Below are positions 7,572 through 16,611 of a DNA stretch of 64,000 bases, one piece after another. Source of the DNA: Kurthia populi. Lineage in GTDB: Bacteria > Bacillota > Bacilli > Bacillales_A > Planococcaceae. The stretch's first letter is position 1, and every line of letters begins with the position of its first letter. The notes beneath the pieces were generated by a model. That model saw only the letters and a list, made by a program, of their open reading frames with translations. It did no database searches and was not told where the DNA came from. The stretch is taken from assembly GCF_042686175.1 (NCBI RefSeq), contig NZ_JBHUOR010000139.1, positions 1-64,000 of the forward strand. Direction: 5' to 3'. Position numbers and translations under genes: made by a program.

Positions 7572-9284
7572 TCAAGCAAGGTTATCATTTTGTTTTGCTT
7601 TTTCTTCATCAACAAGCTGACGACGCAAGATTTTCCCTACCGCGGTCTTCGGTAACTCTTCTCTAAATTCGTAAATACGTGGTACTTTATATGATGCTAA
7701 ATTTTTACGGCAGTAACGATTTAATTCGTCATCACTCACCTCTGCACCTTCTTTTTTCACGATAAAGGCTTTTACAGTTTCACCGCGATACGGATCTGGT
7801 ACTCCGATAACGACACATTCTTGAATCCCTTCATGCTCATATAACACCTCTTCGACTTCACGCGGATAAATATTGTAGCCACCTGCGATGATGATATCTT
7901 TTTTACGGTCCACAACGAAGAAATAACCATCCTCGTTCATATACCCCATATCACCTGTCAATAGCCATCCATCACGTAATGTTTGTGCTGTTTCCTCAGT
8001 ACGATTCCAGTAGCCCTTCATAACTTGTGGTCCTTTAATGCATAACTCGCCCACTTCTCCAACGGCTACTTCCGTCATCGTCGTTGTATCCATAATCGCC
8101 GCATCAGTATCTGGCCAAGGCACACCAATCGAGCCTTTCACACGTCGGTCAATCCATAAGAAATTACTATGCGTTACTGGCGAAGATTCTGTTAGACCAT
8201 AGCCTTCTACTAGCTTACCGCCTGTCACTTCCTCGAACTGATCCTGTACTTCAACTGGTAGCGGTGCTGAGCCACTAATACATGCCTTAATCGATGATAA
8301 ATCATACTTCGCAATATCCGGATGATTTAAAATGCCAATATAAATTGTTGGTGCTCCTGGGAATAATGTCGGCTTATGCTTATCAATTGTTTTTAAAAGC
8401 TCTGTCGCATCAAACTTCGGCACTAAGAGCATTTTAAAGCCCATCATGACACTAAGTGCTAATACCGTTGTCATGCCGTACACATGGAAAAATGGTAGCA
8501 CCCCAAGTACCACATCCGGCTCCTGCTCATCCTCTGGAGTACGATAATCATTCGTCCACATTGCACAGGCCTGCACATTCGAGACAATATTACGATGCGT
8601 TAGCATAACCCCTTTTGGGAATCCTGTCGTGCCACCTGTATATTGTAATAATGCCAGATCCTCATTAAAATCAAATGCTTCATCGATTGGTATTGCCGTA
8701 TCTGGGCTTGTACGTAAAATTTCAGTAAATAAATGATTTACCCCTTGATGTTCCACTGAAACTTTGAAACCATACTCTTTTCGTTGCATGAACGGGTAGA
8801 CGACATTTTTCGGGAATGGTAAGAAATCTTTTAAGCCCGTTACGACGATATGTTCTAAGTCTGTATCCTTCCATGTTTTCATAATACGTGGATACAAAAT
8901 ATCGAGTGTAACGATTAATTTTGCACCAGAATCTTTTAGTTGATACGCCACTTCACGCTCGGTATAAAGTGGATTGGTCATCACAACCGTACAGCCGGCA
9001 TACATCGCACCAAAAAAGCTGACTACCGCCTGTGGTGTATTTGGGAGCATAATCGCAATGCGATCCCCTTTTTGAAGGCCAAGTTTTTGAAGATAATTTG
9101 CAAATTTATACGCGTATTGTTGTAACTCTTTGAAGCGAACTTCTTTTCCCATAAAATAGATCGCGACATTATCTGGTGTCTTATCCGCCATCTCTGATAA
9201 ATACTGTTGCAGCGGTATCTCTCGGTAATCGAGTGATGTTGGGACTTCTTCCGGATAACTTTTTAACCAAAGTTTCTCAGTCAC
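7572..9284 (-). CDS. lcfA: Long-chain fatty-acid CoA ligase
   Basis: Activates fatty acids to acyl-CoA with ATP, which commits them to beta-oxidation and produces the FadR inducer. The 570-residue protein has the adenylate-forming signature YTGGTTGFPKGVMLTHRN, the motif VEGYGLTESSP, the hinge GWLLTGDMGY and the C-terminal catalytic lysine segment PKTAVGKILRRQL. GTG start with AAAGGGG upstream. It heads the fatty-acid cluster and has its own upstream FadR box. Confidence 0.95.
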   Translation of the reverse strand: MTEKLWLKSYPEEVPTSLDYREIPLQQYLSEMADKTPDNVAIYFMGKEVRFKELQQYAYKFANYLQKLGLQKGDRIAIMLPNTPQAVVSFFGAMYAGCTVVMTNPLYTEREVAYQLKDSGAKLIVTLDILYPRIMKTWKDTDLEHIVVTGLKDFLPFPKNVVYPFMQRKEYGFKVSVEHQGVNHLFTEILRTSPDTAIPIDEAFDFNEDLALLQYTGGTTGFPKGVMLTHRNIVSNVQACAMWTNDYRTPEDEQEPDVVLGVLPFFHVYGMTTVLALSVMMGFKMLLVPKFDATELLKTIDKHKPTLFPGAPTIYIGILNHPDIAKYDLSSIKACISGSAPLPVEVQDQFEEVTGGKLVEGYGLTESSPVTHSNFLWIDRRVKGSIGVPWPDTDAAIMDTTTMTEVAVGEVGELCIKGPQVMKGYWNRTEETAQTLRDGWLLTGDMGYMNEDGYFFVVDRKKDIIIAGGYNIYPREVEEVLYEHEGIQECVVIGVPDPYRGETVKAFIVKKEGAEVSDDELNRYCRKNLASYKVPRIYEFREELPKTAVGKILRRQLVDEEKAKQNDNLA

Positions 9285-9352
9285 TTGCGAACACCCCTTT
9301 GCAATAATAAGTTAAAAACTTACATTAAGTATATCGGACGGAAATAGAACTT

Positions 9353-9370
9353 TCAATGAATAGTCACTCA
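9353..9370. promoter_or_regulatory. FadR operator upstream of lcfA
   Basis: The 18 bases TCAATGAATAGTCACTCA match the FadR consensus at 16 of 18 positions by direct alignment, about 70 bases upstream of the lcfA start. Together with the site at 7521-7538 it makes lcfA and fadR-fadB-etfBA one regulon. Confidence 0.75.
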
Positions 9371-10114
9371 TTTTTTCGTTTTTTCGAGAAAATTCGTAAC
9401 CAAAATAGAATTTTTTATTTTCGAACGTCCGATTTCTAATTATTGATACACGATTATGGATGTTTGCCCGCAATATTTTTTCTGCATGTATTACCAAAAG
9501 ATTAGCTAGCACAAAATGGTCAGAACCTCAGAAAGCGTGTTTTAGCTACGACATATTTCAAAATAAGTGTCAGCTAGCGACCATTGTCGGATAACTTTTT
9601 AGCGTTTTCCTAATGATGTTGCAAAAACTGTCAACAAAAACAATTAAATTGCGACAAACGCGCAAAAATATAGCAACGCTGCCCAGTCAACCGAAGCATT
9701 TTTGACCCAAAAAAACATAAAAAGGGCTGTTTTGCGCTCTCCGCCGGTTCTTTAAAGGACCGTTTCAGACGATACATTCACTTTACAAAAAAATAAATGA
9801 CAACTTTTTATAAAAACAGCTTCCTAAGCAGATCTCATAAAATACCAGACCATAGCGCAACAAAAATACCCCTTAATTTATTAAAATCGGACAAAAATAG
9901 CCCCTTAGAGCACCTGAAACGGGTCATTTTTTTATCTCTCGATTACAATAATGTCGTAACTATCGCCAGTAGTTTGATAATTATTTTTCATTTTCTTATT
10001 TTTATGCAGATGTTTAACAAAATAGCATGGCTATATTCTTAGCGATGGCACATATTTAAAGATATGTCGTATCCAAAAGCCGCTTCTTAGTGTAATGAGC
10101 GATTTCAAATGAAT
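9371..10114. other. Long AT-rich gene-free gap between lcfA and yshE
   Basis: About 740 bases with no open frame that has a good ribosome-binding site or recognisable protein. An 81-codon plus-strand frame at 9797-10042 has low-complexity, AT-driven composition and I do not accept it. One clear feature is a near-palindrome at 9745-9762 (CGGTTCTTTAAAGGACCG, one imperfect pair). Nothing else recognisable. Confidence 0.5.
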
Positions 10115-10146
10115 AAAAAAAGAGACTGCTTTTACGCAGTCTCTTT
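10115..10146 (-). terminator. Terminator after yshE
   Basis: Minus strand AGAGACTGC, loop, GCAGTCTCT, then seven T, directly after the stop of the membrane protein gene. It ends the zapA-cvpA-polX-mutS2-yshE transcript. Confidence 0.9.
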
Positions 10147-10151
10147 AAAAC

Positions 10152-10565
10152 TTATGGAATCGTCGAACCGATAACAAATGACAGACCTAACGAAATTGCA
10201 AATGAAATAAAGCCAACTGCCATATTGCCCTTTGCAATCTCCTTATCAACGTCAAGTCGCGGTGTAACAAATTCAAATAATAAGTACGCAATAATTAATA
10301 ATACGAAACCAAACATACCCCAGCCAATTGTTGCGAGTAATGTGGCGTGATGCTCAATCGAATAGCGAAAGACATTACAGATACCAATAATCTTCCCGCC
10401 GGTCGCCAGTGCGACAGCGACGTTTCCTTTCTGAATTTCCTCCCAGTTTTTATAGCGTGTTACCACTTCAAACATTGCCATTGCGACAAGCAAGCATAGT
10501 AGTACAACGGTATAATAACCGGTCATTTCTACAACTGGATGTTGCCAAAATGCGTCCATGAGCAC
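10152..10565 (-). CDS. yshE: DUF350 membrane protein (YshE-like)
   Basis: Small integral membrane protein of unknown biochemical role. The 137 residues contain about four hydrophobic segments (near 16-35, 52-64, 80-102 and 113-134) and the DUF350 pattern of two similar halves, each with a GNVAVAL/GNMAVGF-like segment (KGNVAVALATGGKIIG and KGNMAVGFISFAISLG). The gene follows mutS2 by nine bases, as in B. subtilis. The start is either GTG 10565 or the ATG two codons later; GAGGGG favours the ATG slightly. Confidence 0.8.
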   Translation of the reverse strand: MLMDAFWQHPVVEMTGYYTVVLLCLLVAMAMFEVVTRYKNWEEIQKGNVAVALATGGKIIGICNVFRYSIEHHATLLATIGWGMFGFVLLIIAYLLFEFVTPRLDVDKEIAKGNMAVGFISFAISLGLSFVIGSTIP

Positions 10566-10574
10566 CGTTCCCCT

Positions 10575-12944
10575 CTACTTAAATTCTACAACCGTTACGC
10601 CATAGCCGCCTTCATTCGCATTACCAAAATGGTAGCCTTTTACGCGAGGATGTCGTTTTAATAATTGTTGAATTCCTTCGCGGAGCGCGCCTGTTCCTTT
10701 ACCATGAATAATCGATACTTGGTGATAATTCGATAGTAAGGCATCGTCTAAATATTTCTCCGTACGGTGCATCGCATCTTCATAGCGCTCACCACGTAAA
10801 TCAAGCTCAAGTTTTACTGCTTGGCTACGATTTCGAACACTTGAGACATTAACGGTATCTTTCACTTTTTCAGGCTTGATGTATTCTAGATCTTCCTCTG
10901 GTAATTTCATTTTTAAAATACCAATTTGAACAGCCCATTCACCTGACTTATCTTTTTTCAGCAATGTACCGCGCTGACCATAGCTAAGCACTTTTACTTC
11001 ATCGCCTGCTTTTAATTCCTGTGCACGCGCATTTAGTTGGCGTTGTTTTTTCAGAACGCGATTTTCCTGTGCAGGTGTCGCATCTTCAAGACGTTTTCTC
11101 GCATCAATAATTTCATGCTCCTTGACCGCTTCATTCGCACGGTGCTGCATTTTATGAAGCTCATCAATAACATCCTCTGCCTCGCGCTTCGCAGCATCAA
11201 CAATTTTACGCGCTTTTTCTTTTGCTTTTTTCGTTAGCTCTTCTTTTGTCGCTTCGTATTCCGCTATTTTACGGTCTAAGTCGGCACGGAGCTCATTTGC
11301 TTCTGCCACAAGGCGTGCTGATTCTTCCGCATCTTTCTCTGCTTGAATACGAGACGTTTCAAGGGACGCAATCATTGATTCAACTTCATGCGTTTCTGTA
11401 CCTGTATAATTTTTCGCCGTATCAATAATATGCTCGGGTAAGCCTAAGCGCTGTGAAATTTCAAAGGCATTTGAGCGCCCTGGTACCCCGATTAATAAAC
11501 GATACGTCGGACTTAATGTATCGACATTAAACTCCATACTCGCATTAATTACACCTGGACGATTATAGCCATATGCTTTTAATTCTGGGTAGTGGGTCGT
11601 CGCCATTACACGCGCGCCGCGACCATGCACTTCGTCTAAAATCGAAATGGCAAGTGCAGCCCCTTCTTGTGGGTCTGTACCCGCACCTAATTCATCAAAT
11701 AACACAAGCGATTCATGGTCAAACTCATGTAAAATATCGACAATATTCACCATATGACTGGAGAATGTTGAAAGGCTTTGCTCGATTGATTGCTCATCGC
11801 CAATATCAGCAAATAGTTGCGTAAAGACAGCAAGCTCTGAGCCATCTAATGCAGGAACCGGAATCCCCGCTTGCGCCATTAAGGTACAAAGACCAACCGT
11901 TTTTAGCGTAACCGTTTTACCACCTGTATTTGGACCAGTAATAACGATTGCTGTAACATCATCGCCAAACTCAATGTCATTGGCAACGGCCATATCCATA
12001 TCTAGTAACGGGTGGCGCGCCTTTGTTAATTTCATATAACCGCGGTCATTCATTTTAGGCATCGTGCATTTATTCGCTTGACCGTATTTTGCCTTAGCAA
12101 GGACAACATCAATAGCACCTAAAATTTGTACGAGTATAAATAAGCTATGTGCGACTTCTTGCACTTTTGCAGATAACTCCATTAAGATGCGATCTACTTC
12201 TGCTTTTTCTTTTACTTTTAGACCTTGAATTTCATTATTCGCCTGTACAACGGCATCTGGCTCAATGTAAAGCGTTTGACCTGATGCGGATTGGTCATGA
12301 ATGACACCGCCGTAATGACTACGGTACTCCGCCTTTACAGGAATAACAAAACGGTCATTACGAATCGTAATAATTGAGTCTGACAGCATTTTCGCTGCAG
12401 CACTACCGCGTGTTAAGCTCGCTAAACGGTCACGCACTCGGCCTTCTTGTGTACGCAGTTGTGTACGAATGCCGCGTAATGCTTGGCTCGCTGAATCCAT
12501 CACTTTGGCATTATCATCAATACAGCTGTTAATTTCATGCTGTAAACCAGTTAAAATTGGTAACTCCTCTTTTTTTGCTTCAAATAATGGAATGGCAACT
12601 TCTTCGTCTGCCACTACGGTTTCAATAAATTCGCGTAAAATACGGCTTGCGCGAATCGTGCTTGAAATCTCCATTAATTCTTTCGGACTTAGCATCCCAC
12701 CAATTTGTGCGCGGCGTGCGTGTGGACGAACATCAAAAATGCCGCCCATTGGCACACTTCCTTTTAGACGTAAAATAGATAAAGCTTCATCCATTTCCGC
12801 TAGTAAACCTTGTACGGCTTCAAGTTCTGTTTCTGGTGCTAGTTTTGCTAATCCTTCTTGTCCAAGTGAGCATGTCGCAAAACTCGCTACTTGCTCACGT
12901 ACTTTATCAAACTCTAGTGTTTTCAATGCGCGCTCGGCGATCAT
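10575..12944 (-). CDS. mutS2: MutS2 endonuclease / ribosome collision factor
   Basis: MutS-family ATPase; in Bacillus it rescues collided ribosomes and in other bacteria it suppresses recombination. The 789-residue protein has the MutS core, Walker A GPNTGGKTVTLKT (near residue 333), Walker B VLFDELGAGTDP, a long coiled coil (about residues 520-630) and a C-terminal Smr domain (LDLRGERYEDAM and HGKGTGALREG). It is full length. It lies between polX and yshE in one operon. Confidence 0.96.
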   Translation of the reverse strand: MIAERALKTLEFDKVREQVASFATCSLGQEGLAKLAPETELEAVQGLLAEMDEALSILRLKGSVPMGGIFDVRPHARRAQIGGMLSPKELMEISSTIRASRILREFIETVVADEEVAIPLFEAKKEELPILTGLQHEINSCIDDNAKVMDSASQALRGIRTQLRTQEGRVRDRLASLTRGSAAAKMLSDSIITIRNDRFVIPVKAEYRSHYGGVIHDQSASGQTLYIEPDAVVQANNEIQGLKVKEKAEVDRILMELSAKVQEVAHSLFILVQILGAIDVVLAKAKYGQANKCTMPKMNDRGYMKLTKARHPLLDMDMAVANDIEFGDDVTAIVITGPNTGGKTVTLKTVGLCTLMAQAGIPVPALDGSELAVFTQLFADIGDEQSIEQSLSTFSSHMVNIVDILHEFDHESLVLFDELGAGTDPQEGAALAISILDEVHGRGARVMATTHYPELKAYGYNRPGVINASMEFNVDTLSPTYRLLIGVPGRSNAFEISQRLGLPEHIIDTAKNYTGTETHEVESMIASLETSRIQAEKDAEESARLVAEANELRADLDRKIAEYEATKEELTKKAKEKARKIVDAAKREAEDVIDELHKMQHRANEAVKEHEIIDARKRLEDATPAQENRVLKKQRQLNARAQELKAGDEVKVLSYGQRGTLLKKDKSGEWAVQIGILKMKLPEEDLEYIKPEKVKDTVNVSSVRNRSQAVKLELDLRGERYEDAMHRTEKYLDDALLSNYHQVSIIHGKGTGALREGIQQLLKRHPRVKGYHFGNANEGGYGVTVVEFK

Positions 12945-12956
12945 TCAAAACGCCCC

Positions 12957-14663
12957 CTACTTATTATTTAAAAAATCCATGAACTTCTCAAAGCTCCATG
13001 TGTTGACAATCATGTCTTTGTAAAGCCACGCTTTTTGTGCGTATTTCGTTCCAATATCCATATAACGTAGTTGTTCAATCGCATGTGCATCGGTATTAAT
13101 CGCTACGGGTACACCTGCTTTTGCAGCCATCTCTAAATGCTCAACACATAAATCAAGGCGATATGGATTTGCATTCAACTCTAAAATTTTACCATATTCT
13201 TTCGCCCATGCAATGAGTTGTGCCATATCTGGGTTGTAACCGTCACGCTGATGAATAACACGTCCTGTCGGATGCGCAATCATATCGACATGCGGATTTT
13301 TTAGTGCAGTATGCAAACGCTCCATAATTTGCTCCTGCGGTTGTGAGAAGCTTGAGTGAATCGATGCAATAACAAAATCTAAGCTACTCATCACGTCATC
13401 ACTAAAATCGAGTGAGCCATCCGGTAAAATATCCATCTCTGTACCGCGTAATAAATGAAATTCTGGATGTGCGTGATTGAAAGCATAGATTTCTTCTTTT
13501 TGCTGTTCTAAACGTTCTGGCGTCAAGCCATTCGCCACTTTTAAATAGTGTGAATGGTCGGTAATTACCGCATAGTCATAGCCGCGCTCTATCAACGCCT
13601 CACCCATTTCGCGAACAGTATGTGCGCCGTCTGACCACGTCGTATGCATATGTAAATCACTGCGAATATCCGCAAGCGTTACGAGATGCGGAATATCGGC
13701 ATGGCGTTCAAATTCTGTATGTCCGGCACGTAACGTCGGTGGTATAAACGGTAAATCGAAATGATTGAAAAATGCTTTCTCTGTCTCAAATGTTAACACA
13801 GAACCATCCGGCTGCTCGACGCCATACTCGCTAATTTTTTCATCGCGCTCTTTAGCGATTTGACGCATGCGTACATTATGTTCTTTTGAGCCTGTGAAGT
13901 GATGCAGTGCTGTTGGGTACTCCGCATCCGTCACAATACGGAAATCGGCATTCGCGGCATCATCTCCTGCTAAAATAACCGAAATTTTCGTATCACCCGC
14001 CGCTACAATTTCGGTATACGATAATGCCGCTAATAATTTGTCCTTCACGACAAGCGGCTGTGCAGAGGCAATAATAAAATCAATATCCTTGCTCGTTTCT
14101 GCTACACGTCGAAATGAACCCGCTACAGAAAAGCGCTCAATCTCTTCAATGGCCTCTAAAACAGCATTAATCTCTTTAACATTTTCCTCAAGCTGCCAAA
14201 TCGGATGGCGCTCTGAACGCTGACCAAACGTTTCAAGCTCTTTTAATAGCTTTTCAACCGTTTTCTTACCAAAGCCCGCAAGTTCACCTACTTTCCCTGA
14301 TTCACAAGCTGCCTTTAAGCTATCTGCCGAATCGACACCTAGCTCCTGATAAAGCTTCGCGATTTTTTTACCACCAAGACCAGGAATTTTCAGTAGTAAT
14401 GGTAAGCCTGCTGGCACTTCCTCTTTTAACGAGGTCAAATCACTTGATTCACCTGTTTCTAATAAATCATGGATAACAGCGGCTGTCCCTTTACCGATAC
14501 CTTTAATTTTTGTGACATCTTCTATTTCTTCGATGCTACGCGGGTCATTCTCAAGCGCAGCTGCTGCCTTACGAAAAGCAGAGATTTTAAACGGATTTTC
14601 ACCCTTTAATTCTAAATACGTTGCAATCGTTTCTAATGTGTTAATAATTTTCTTTTTATTCAT
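12957..14663 (-). CDS. polX: PolX family DNA polymerase/3'-5' exonuclease
   Basis: Gap-filling family X DNA polymerase with a 3'-5' exonuclease, acting in base excision repair. About 568 residues: N-terminal helix-hairpin-helix region (KIKGIGKGTAAVI, IPGLGGKKIAKLYQELG), nucleotidyltransferase centre (VAGSFRR..DIDFII), then a C-terminal PHP phosphoesterase domain (DLHMHTTWSDGAHT, IAHPTGR, NTDAH). The frame opens three codons earlier; AAGGGG nine bases before ATG 14663 decides the start. It sits 12 bases upstream of mutS2. Confidence 0.94.
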   Translation of the reverse strand: MNKKKIINTLETIATYLELKGENPFKISAFRKAAAALENDPRSIEEIEDVTKIKGIGKGTAAVIHDLLETGESSDLTSLKEEVPAGLPLLLKIPGLGGKKIAKLYQELGVDSADSLKAACESGKVGELAGFGKKTVEKLLKELETFGQRSERHPIWQLEENVKEINAVLEAIEEIERFSVAGSFRRVAETSKDIDFIIASAQPLVVKDKLLAALSYTEIVAAGDTKISVILAGDDAANADFRIVTDAEYPTALHHFTGSKEHNVRMRQIAKERDEKISEYGVEQPDGSVLTFETEKAFFNHFDLPFIPPTLRAGHTEFERHADIPHLVTLADIRSDLHMHTTWSDGAHTVREMGEALIERGYDYAVITDHSHYLKVANGLTPERLEQQKEEIYAFNHAHPEFHLLRGTEMDILPDGSLDFSDDVMSSLDFVIASIHSSFSQPQEQIMERLHTALKNPHVDMIAHPTGRVIHQRDGYNPDMAQLIAWAKEYGKILELNANPYRLDLCVEHLEMAAKAGVPVAINTDAHAIEQLRYMDIGTKYAQKAWLYKDMIVNTWSFEKFMDFLNNK

Positions 14664-14680
14664 ACTGAGCATCCCCTTAT

Positions 14681-14716
14681 TAAAAAGCGAGCGCCCACAA
14701 CAGTAGGCGCCCGCTT
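14681..14716 (-). terminator. Hairpin between cvpA and polX
   Basis: Minus strand AGCGGGCGCC, nine-base loop, GGGCGCTCGCT, then TTTTT. It follows the cvpA stop directly and precedes polX, so it would at least reduce read-through from zapA-cvpA into polX-mutS2. Confidence 0.8.
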
Positions 14717-14723
14717 TTCGTTA

Positions 14724-15263
14724 TTATTTCGTATAAACGAACCACAATTGTTGGAACATTGTCGAAATGAGTGGTGTATATTTAAGTATTAAGTTTGTTA
14801 AAATAGAACTGTCAATGAAGTTCTGAATACTTTCAATTGGTAGTAATGCCAAAATGTAAAGTAAGAAGAATAACATGAAGTACACCTGGATAAAGCCTAA
14901 TAAACCACCTAGAAGACGGTTAAAGCCCCCTAGCACTGGTACGTACTGTACGAAATTGAATAGTGATGCAATAATTTTAAAAACGAATTTGACAATAAAG
15001 AAGATCAAGACAAATGCCAAAACGTTATAAAATGTTTGCATTAAGTCTGCACCATCCATACCAAATTTCAGCGCAGTATCATCGGCAACTGTTGGATATG
15101 GTACGTACATGACAAATTTTTCAGCTAACGATTTGTAGCCGATAAGCGCAGCAATAATCGCCGCTACTAATCCTACTAAATTAACAAGCTGATACAGTAC
15201 GCCACGACCGACGCCTGTAAGAATACCTGCAATTAGTACTATAATAATGATTAAATCAATCAT
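14724..15263 (-). CDS. cvpA: CvpA family membrane protein
   Basis: Integral membrane protein of the CvpA/colicin V production family; its exact role in Firmicutes is unsettled. The 179 residues show four hydrophobic segments (about 1-20, 24-42, 82-105 and 117-145) and the family's glycine-rich segment (VPVLGGFNRLLGGLLGFIQ). The start overlaps the end of zapA by eight bases, so translation is likely coupled. Equivalent to yshB in B. subtilis. Confidence 0.85.
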   Translation of the reverse strand: MIDLIIIIVLIAGILTGVGRGVLYQLVNLVGLVAAIIAALIGYKSLAEKFVMYVPYPTVADDTALKFGMDGADLMQTFYNVLAFVLIFFIVKFVFKIIASLFNFVQYVPVLGGFNRLLGGLLGFIQVYFMLFFLLYILALLPIESIQNFIDSSILTNLILKYTPLISTMFQQLWFVYTK

Positions 15264-15528
15264 TCACGTCATCCTTTAATTTTTTAAGTTGTGCTTCTAA
15301 TTCTTCAATGCGTTGCTTGTAGTTCATCGAATCATTGACCGCATTAACTGCTGTTAGGACAGCTAACTTGGCAATATCTAAAGAAGGGCTGGCACTGCGA
15401 ATACCTCGCATTTGTTCGTCGACGGTGTTTGCTACATGCCGCATATGACTCGGCGATTCCGTTCCCACCATGTTATAGGTTTGTCCATAAATGTTTACAG
15501 AAATACGATTTAAGCGTTGCTCTGACAA
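15256..15528 (-). CDS. zapA: Cell division protein ZapA
   Basis: Small cytosolic protein that bundles FtsZ at the division ring. I take TTG at 15528 as the start because AAGGAGG stands nine bases before it; the frame remains open 19 codons further but with no ribosome-binding site. That gives 90 residues, close to B. subtilis ZapA (85). Visible are the ZapA core RISVNIYGQTYNMVG, the conserved HMRHVANTVDEQMR and a C-terminal coiled coil ending in EELEAQLKKLKDD. It is divergent from rnhC and is the first gene of the zapA-cvpA-polX-mutS2-yshE run. Confidence 0.9.
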   Translation of the reverse strand: MSEQRLNRISVNIYGQTYNMVGTESPSHMRHVANTVDEQMRGIRSASPSLDIAKLAVLTAVNAVNDSMNYKQRIEELEAQLKKLKDDVND

Positions 15529-15619
15529 TGCCCGTTCCCTCCTTTTAAATCCTATTTCTAATAATACCATGAAATGCAATATCATGTGAATAATCTACTA
15601 AAAGAAAGGGCGAGAAATT

Positions 15620-16552
15620 ATGTCTACAATCGTTTTAAAGTTATCTGCTCAAGATCAACAAAAAGTTCATGACTACTATGATGCACAAGCTGTTCCAACA
15701 AATGCACCTGGAGCCGTCTTTATGGCGAAAACCCCGCATGCAACGATTACCTCTTATAAGTCTGGAAAAGTAATGTTCCAGGGTACGGAGGCGGAGCAAG
15801 AAGCAAATCGCTTCGGCGAATTTGAAGCACCTACTACTACGACGTCACCAAAGGGTGATAAGCTCCCAGAAAAATTCGCCAATATGAATGTACTCGGTTC
15901 AGATGAGACAGGAACGGGTGACTATTTCGGGCCGATTACGGTAGCGGCGGCGTATGTACCTCAAGATAAAATGGCGTTACTCAAAGAACTTGGCGTCAAA
16001 GATTCAAAAATGCTAACCGATGCTAAAATGCGTGCTATCGCCCCTGCCATCATGGAAGCCGTCCCTTACAGCGTGCTGACACTGCATAATGATAAATACA
16101 ATAAAGTAAAGGCACAGGGCTGGTCCCAAGGGAAAATCAAGGCGCTCCTACATAATCAAGCACTGCGCCATGTGTTATCAAAAATTGCGCCAACAAAGCC
16201 CGATTTTATTTTAATCGACCAATTCGAAGAGCGTGACACATATTATCGTCATATCCAAGAAGAAAAAGATATCATTCGTGATAACGTTTTATTCTCAACA
16301 AAGGCAGAACAACTGCATCTTTCTGTCGCTGCCGCATCGATTATCGCACGCTATGCTTTTCTTTCTGCGATGGACCAATTATCGGTGGAAATCGGTGTTG
16401 AGCTACCAAAAGGTGCCAGTGCGAAAGTAGACCAAGTCGCTGCAAATATCTTACTATCACAAGGTGAGGAAGCGTTACAATCCGTTACAAAATGGCATTT
16501 CGCCAATACAACAAAAGCATCGCGTATTGCCGCGAAAAACCGTATGATTTAA
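15620..16552 (+). CDS. rnhC: Ribonuclease HIII
   Basis: Cuts the RNA strand of RNA-DNA hybrids, including R-loops. The 310-residue protein has the N-terminal TBP-like substrate-binding domain (to about residue 85) and the catalytic domain with GSDETGTGDYFGPI (the first acidic pair), then VKDSKML and FILIDQFEER. AAAGGGCGAG stands before the ATG. It is one of only two genes on the plus strand and diverges from zapA, the same arrangement as in B. subtilis. Confidence 0.96.
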   Translation: MSTIVLKLSAQDQQKVHDYYDAQAVPTNAPGAVFMAKTPHATITSYKSGKVMFQGTEAEQEANRFGEFEAPTTTTSPKGDKLPEKFANMNVLGSDETGTGDYFGPITVAAAYVPQDKMALLKELGVKDSKMLTDAKMRAIAPAIMEAVPYSVLTLHNDKYNKVKAQGWSQGKIKALLHNQALRHVLSKIAPTKPDFILIDQFEERDTYYRHIQEEKDIIRDNVLFSTKAEQLHLSVAAASIIARYAFLSAMDQLSVEIGVELPKGASAKVDQVAANILLSQGEEALQSVTKWHFANTTKASRIAAKNRMI

Positions 16553-16562
16553 CGAACAAAAA

Positions 16563-16598
16563 AGAGGAATGGCCCGCTATGGACCATTCCCCTTTTTT
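16563..16598. terminator. Shared bidirectional terminator of rnhC and oppA
   Basis: The stem GGAATGG/CCATTCC with a short AG/CC extension is flanked by A runs on the left and T runs on the right, so it can serve both convergent genes. Confidence 0.85.
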
Positions 16599-16611
16599 TG
16601 TGTTCTAAATC

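Noticed and set aside
9797..10042. 81-codon plus-strand frame in the lcfA-yshE gap
   Set aside because: No ribosome-binding site, AT-driven composition, no recognisable protein and no neighbour on this strand.
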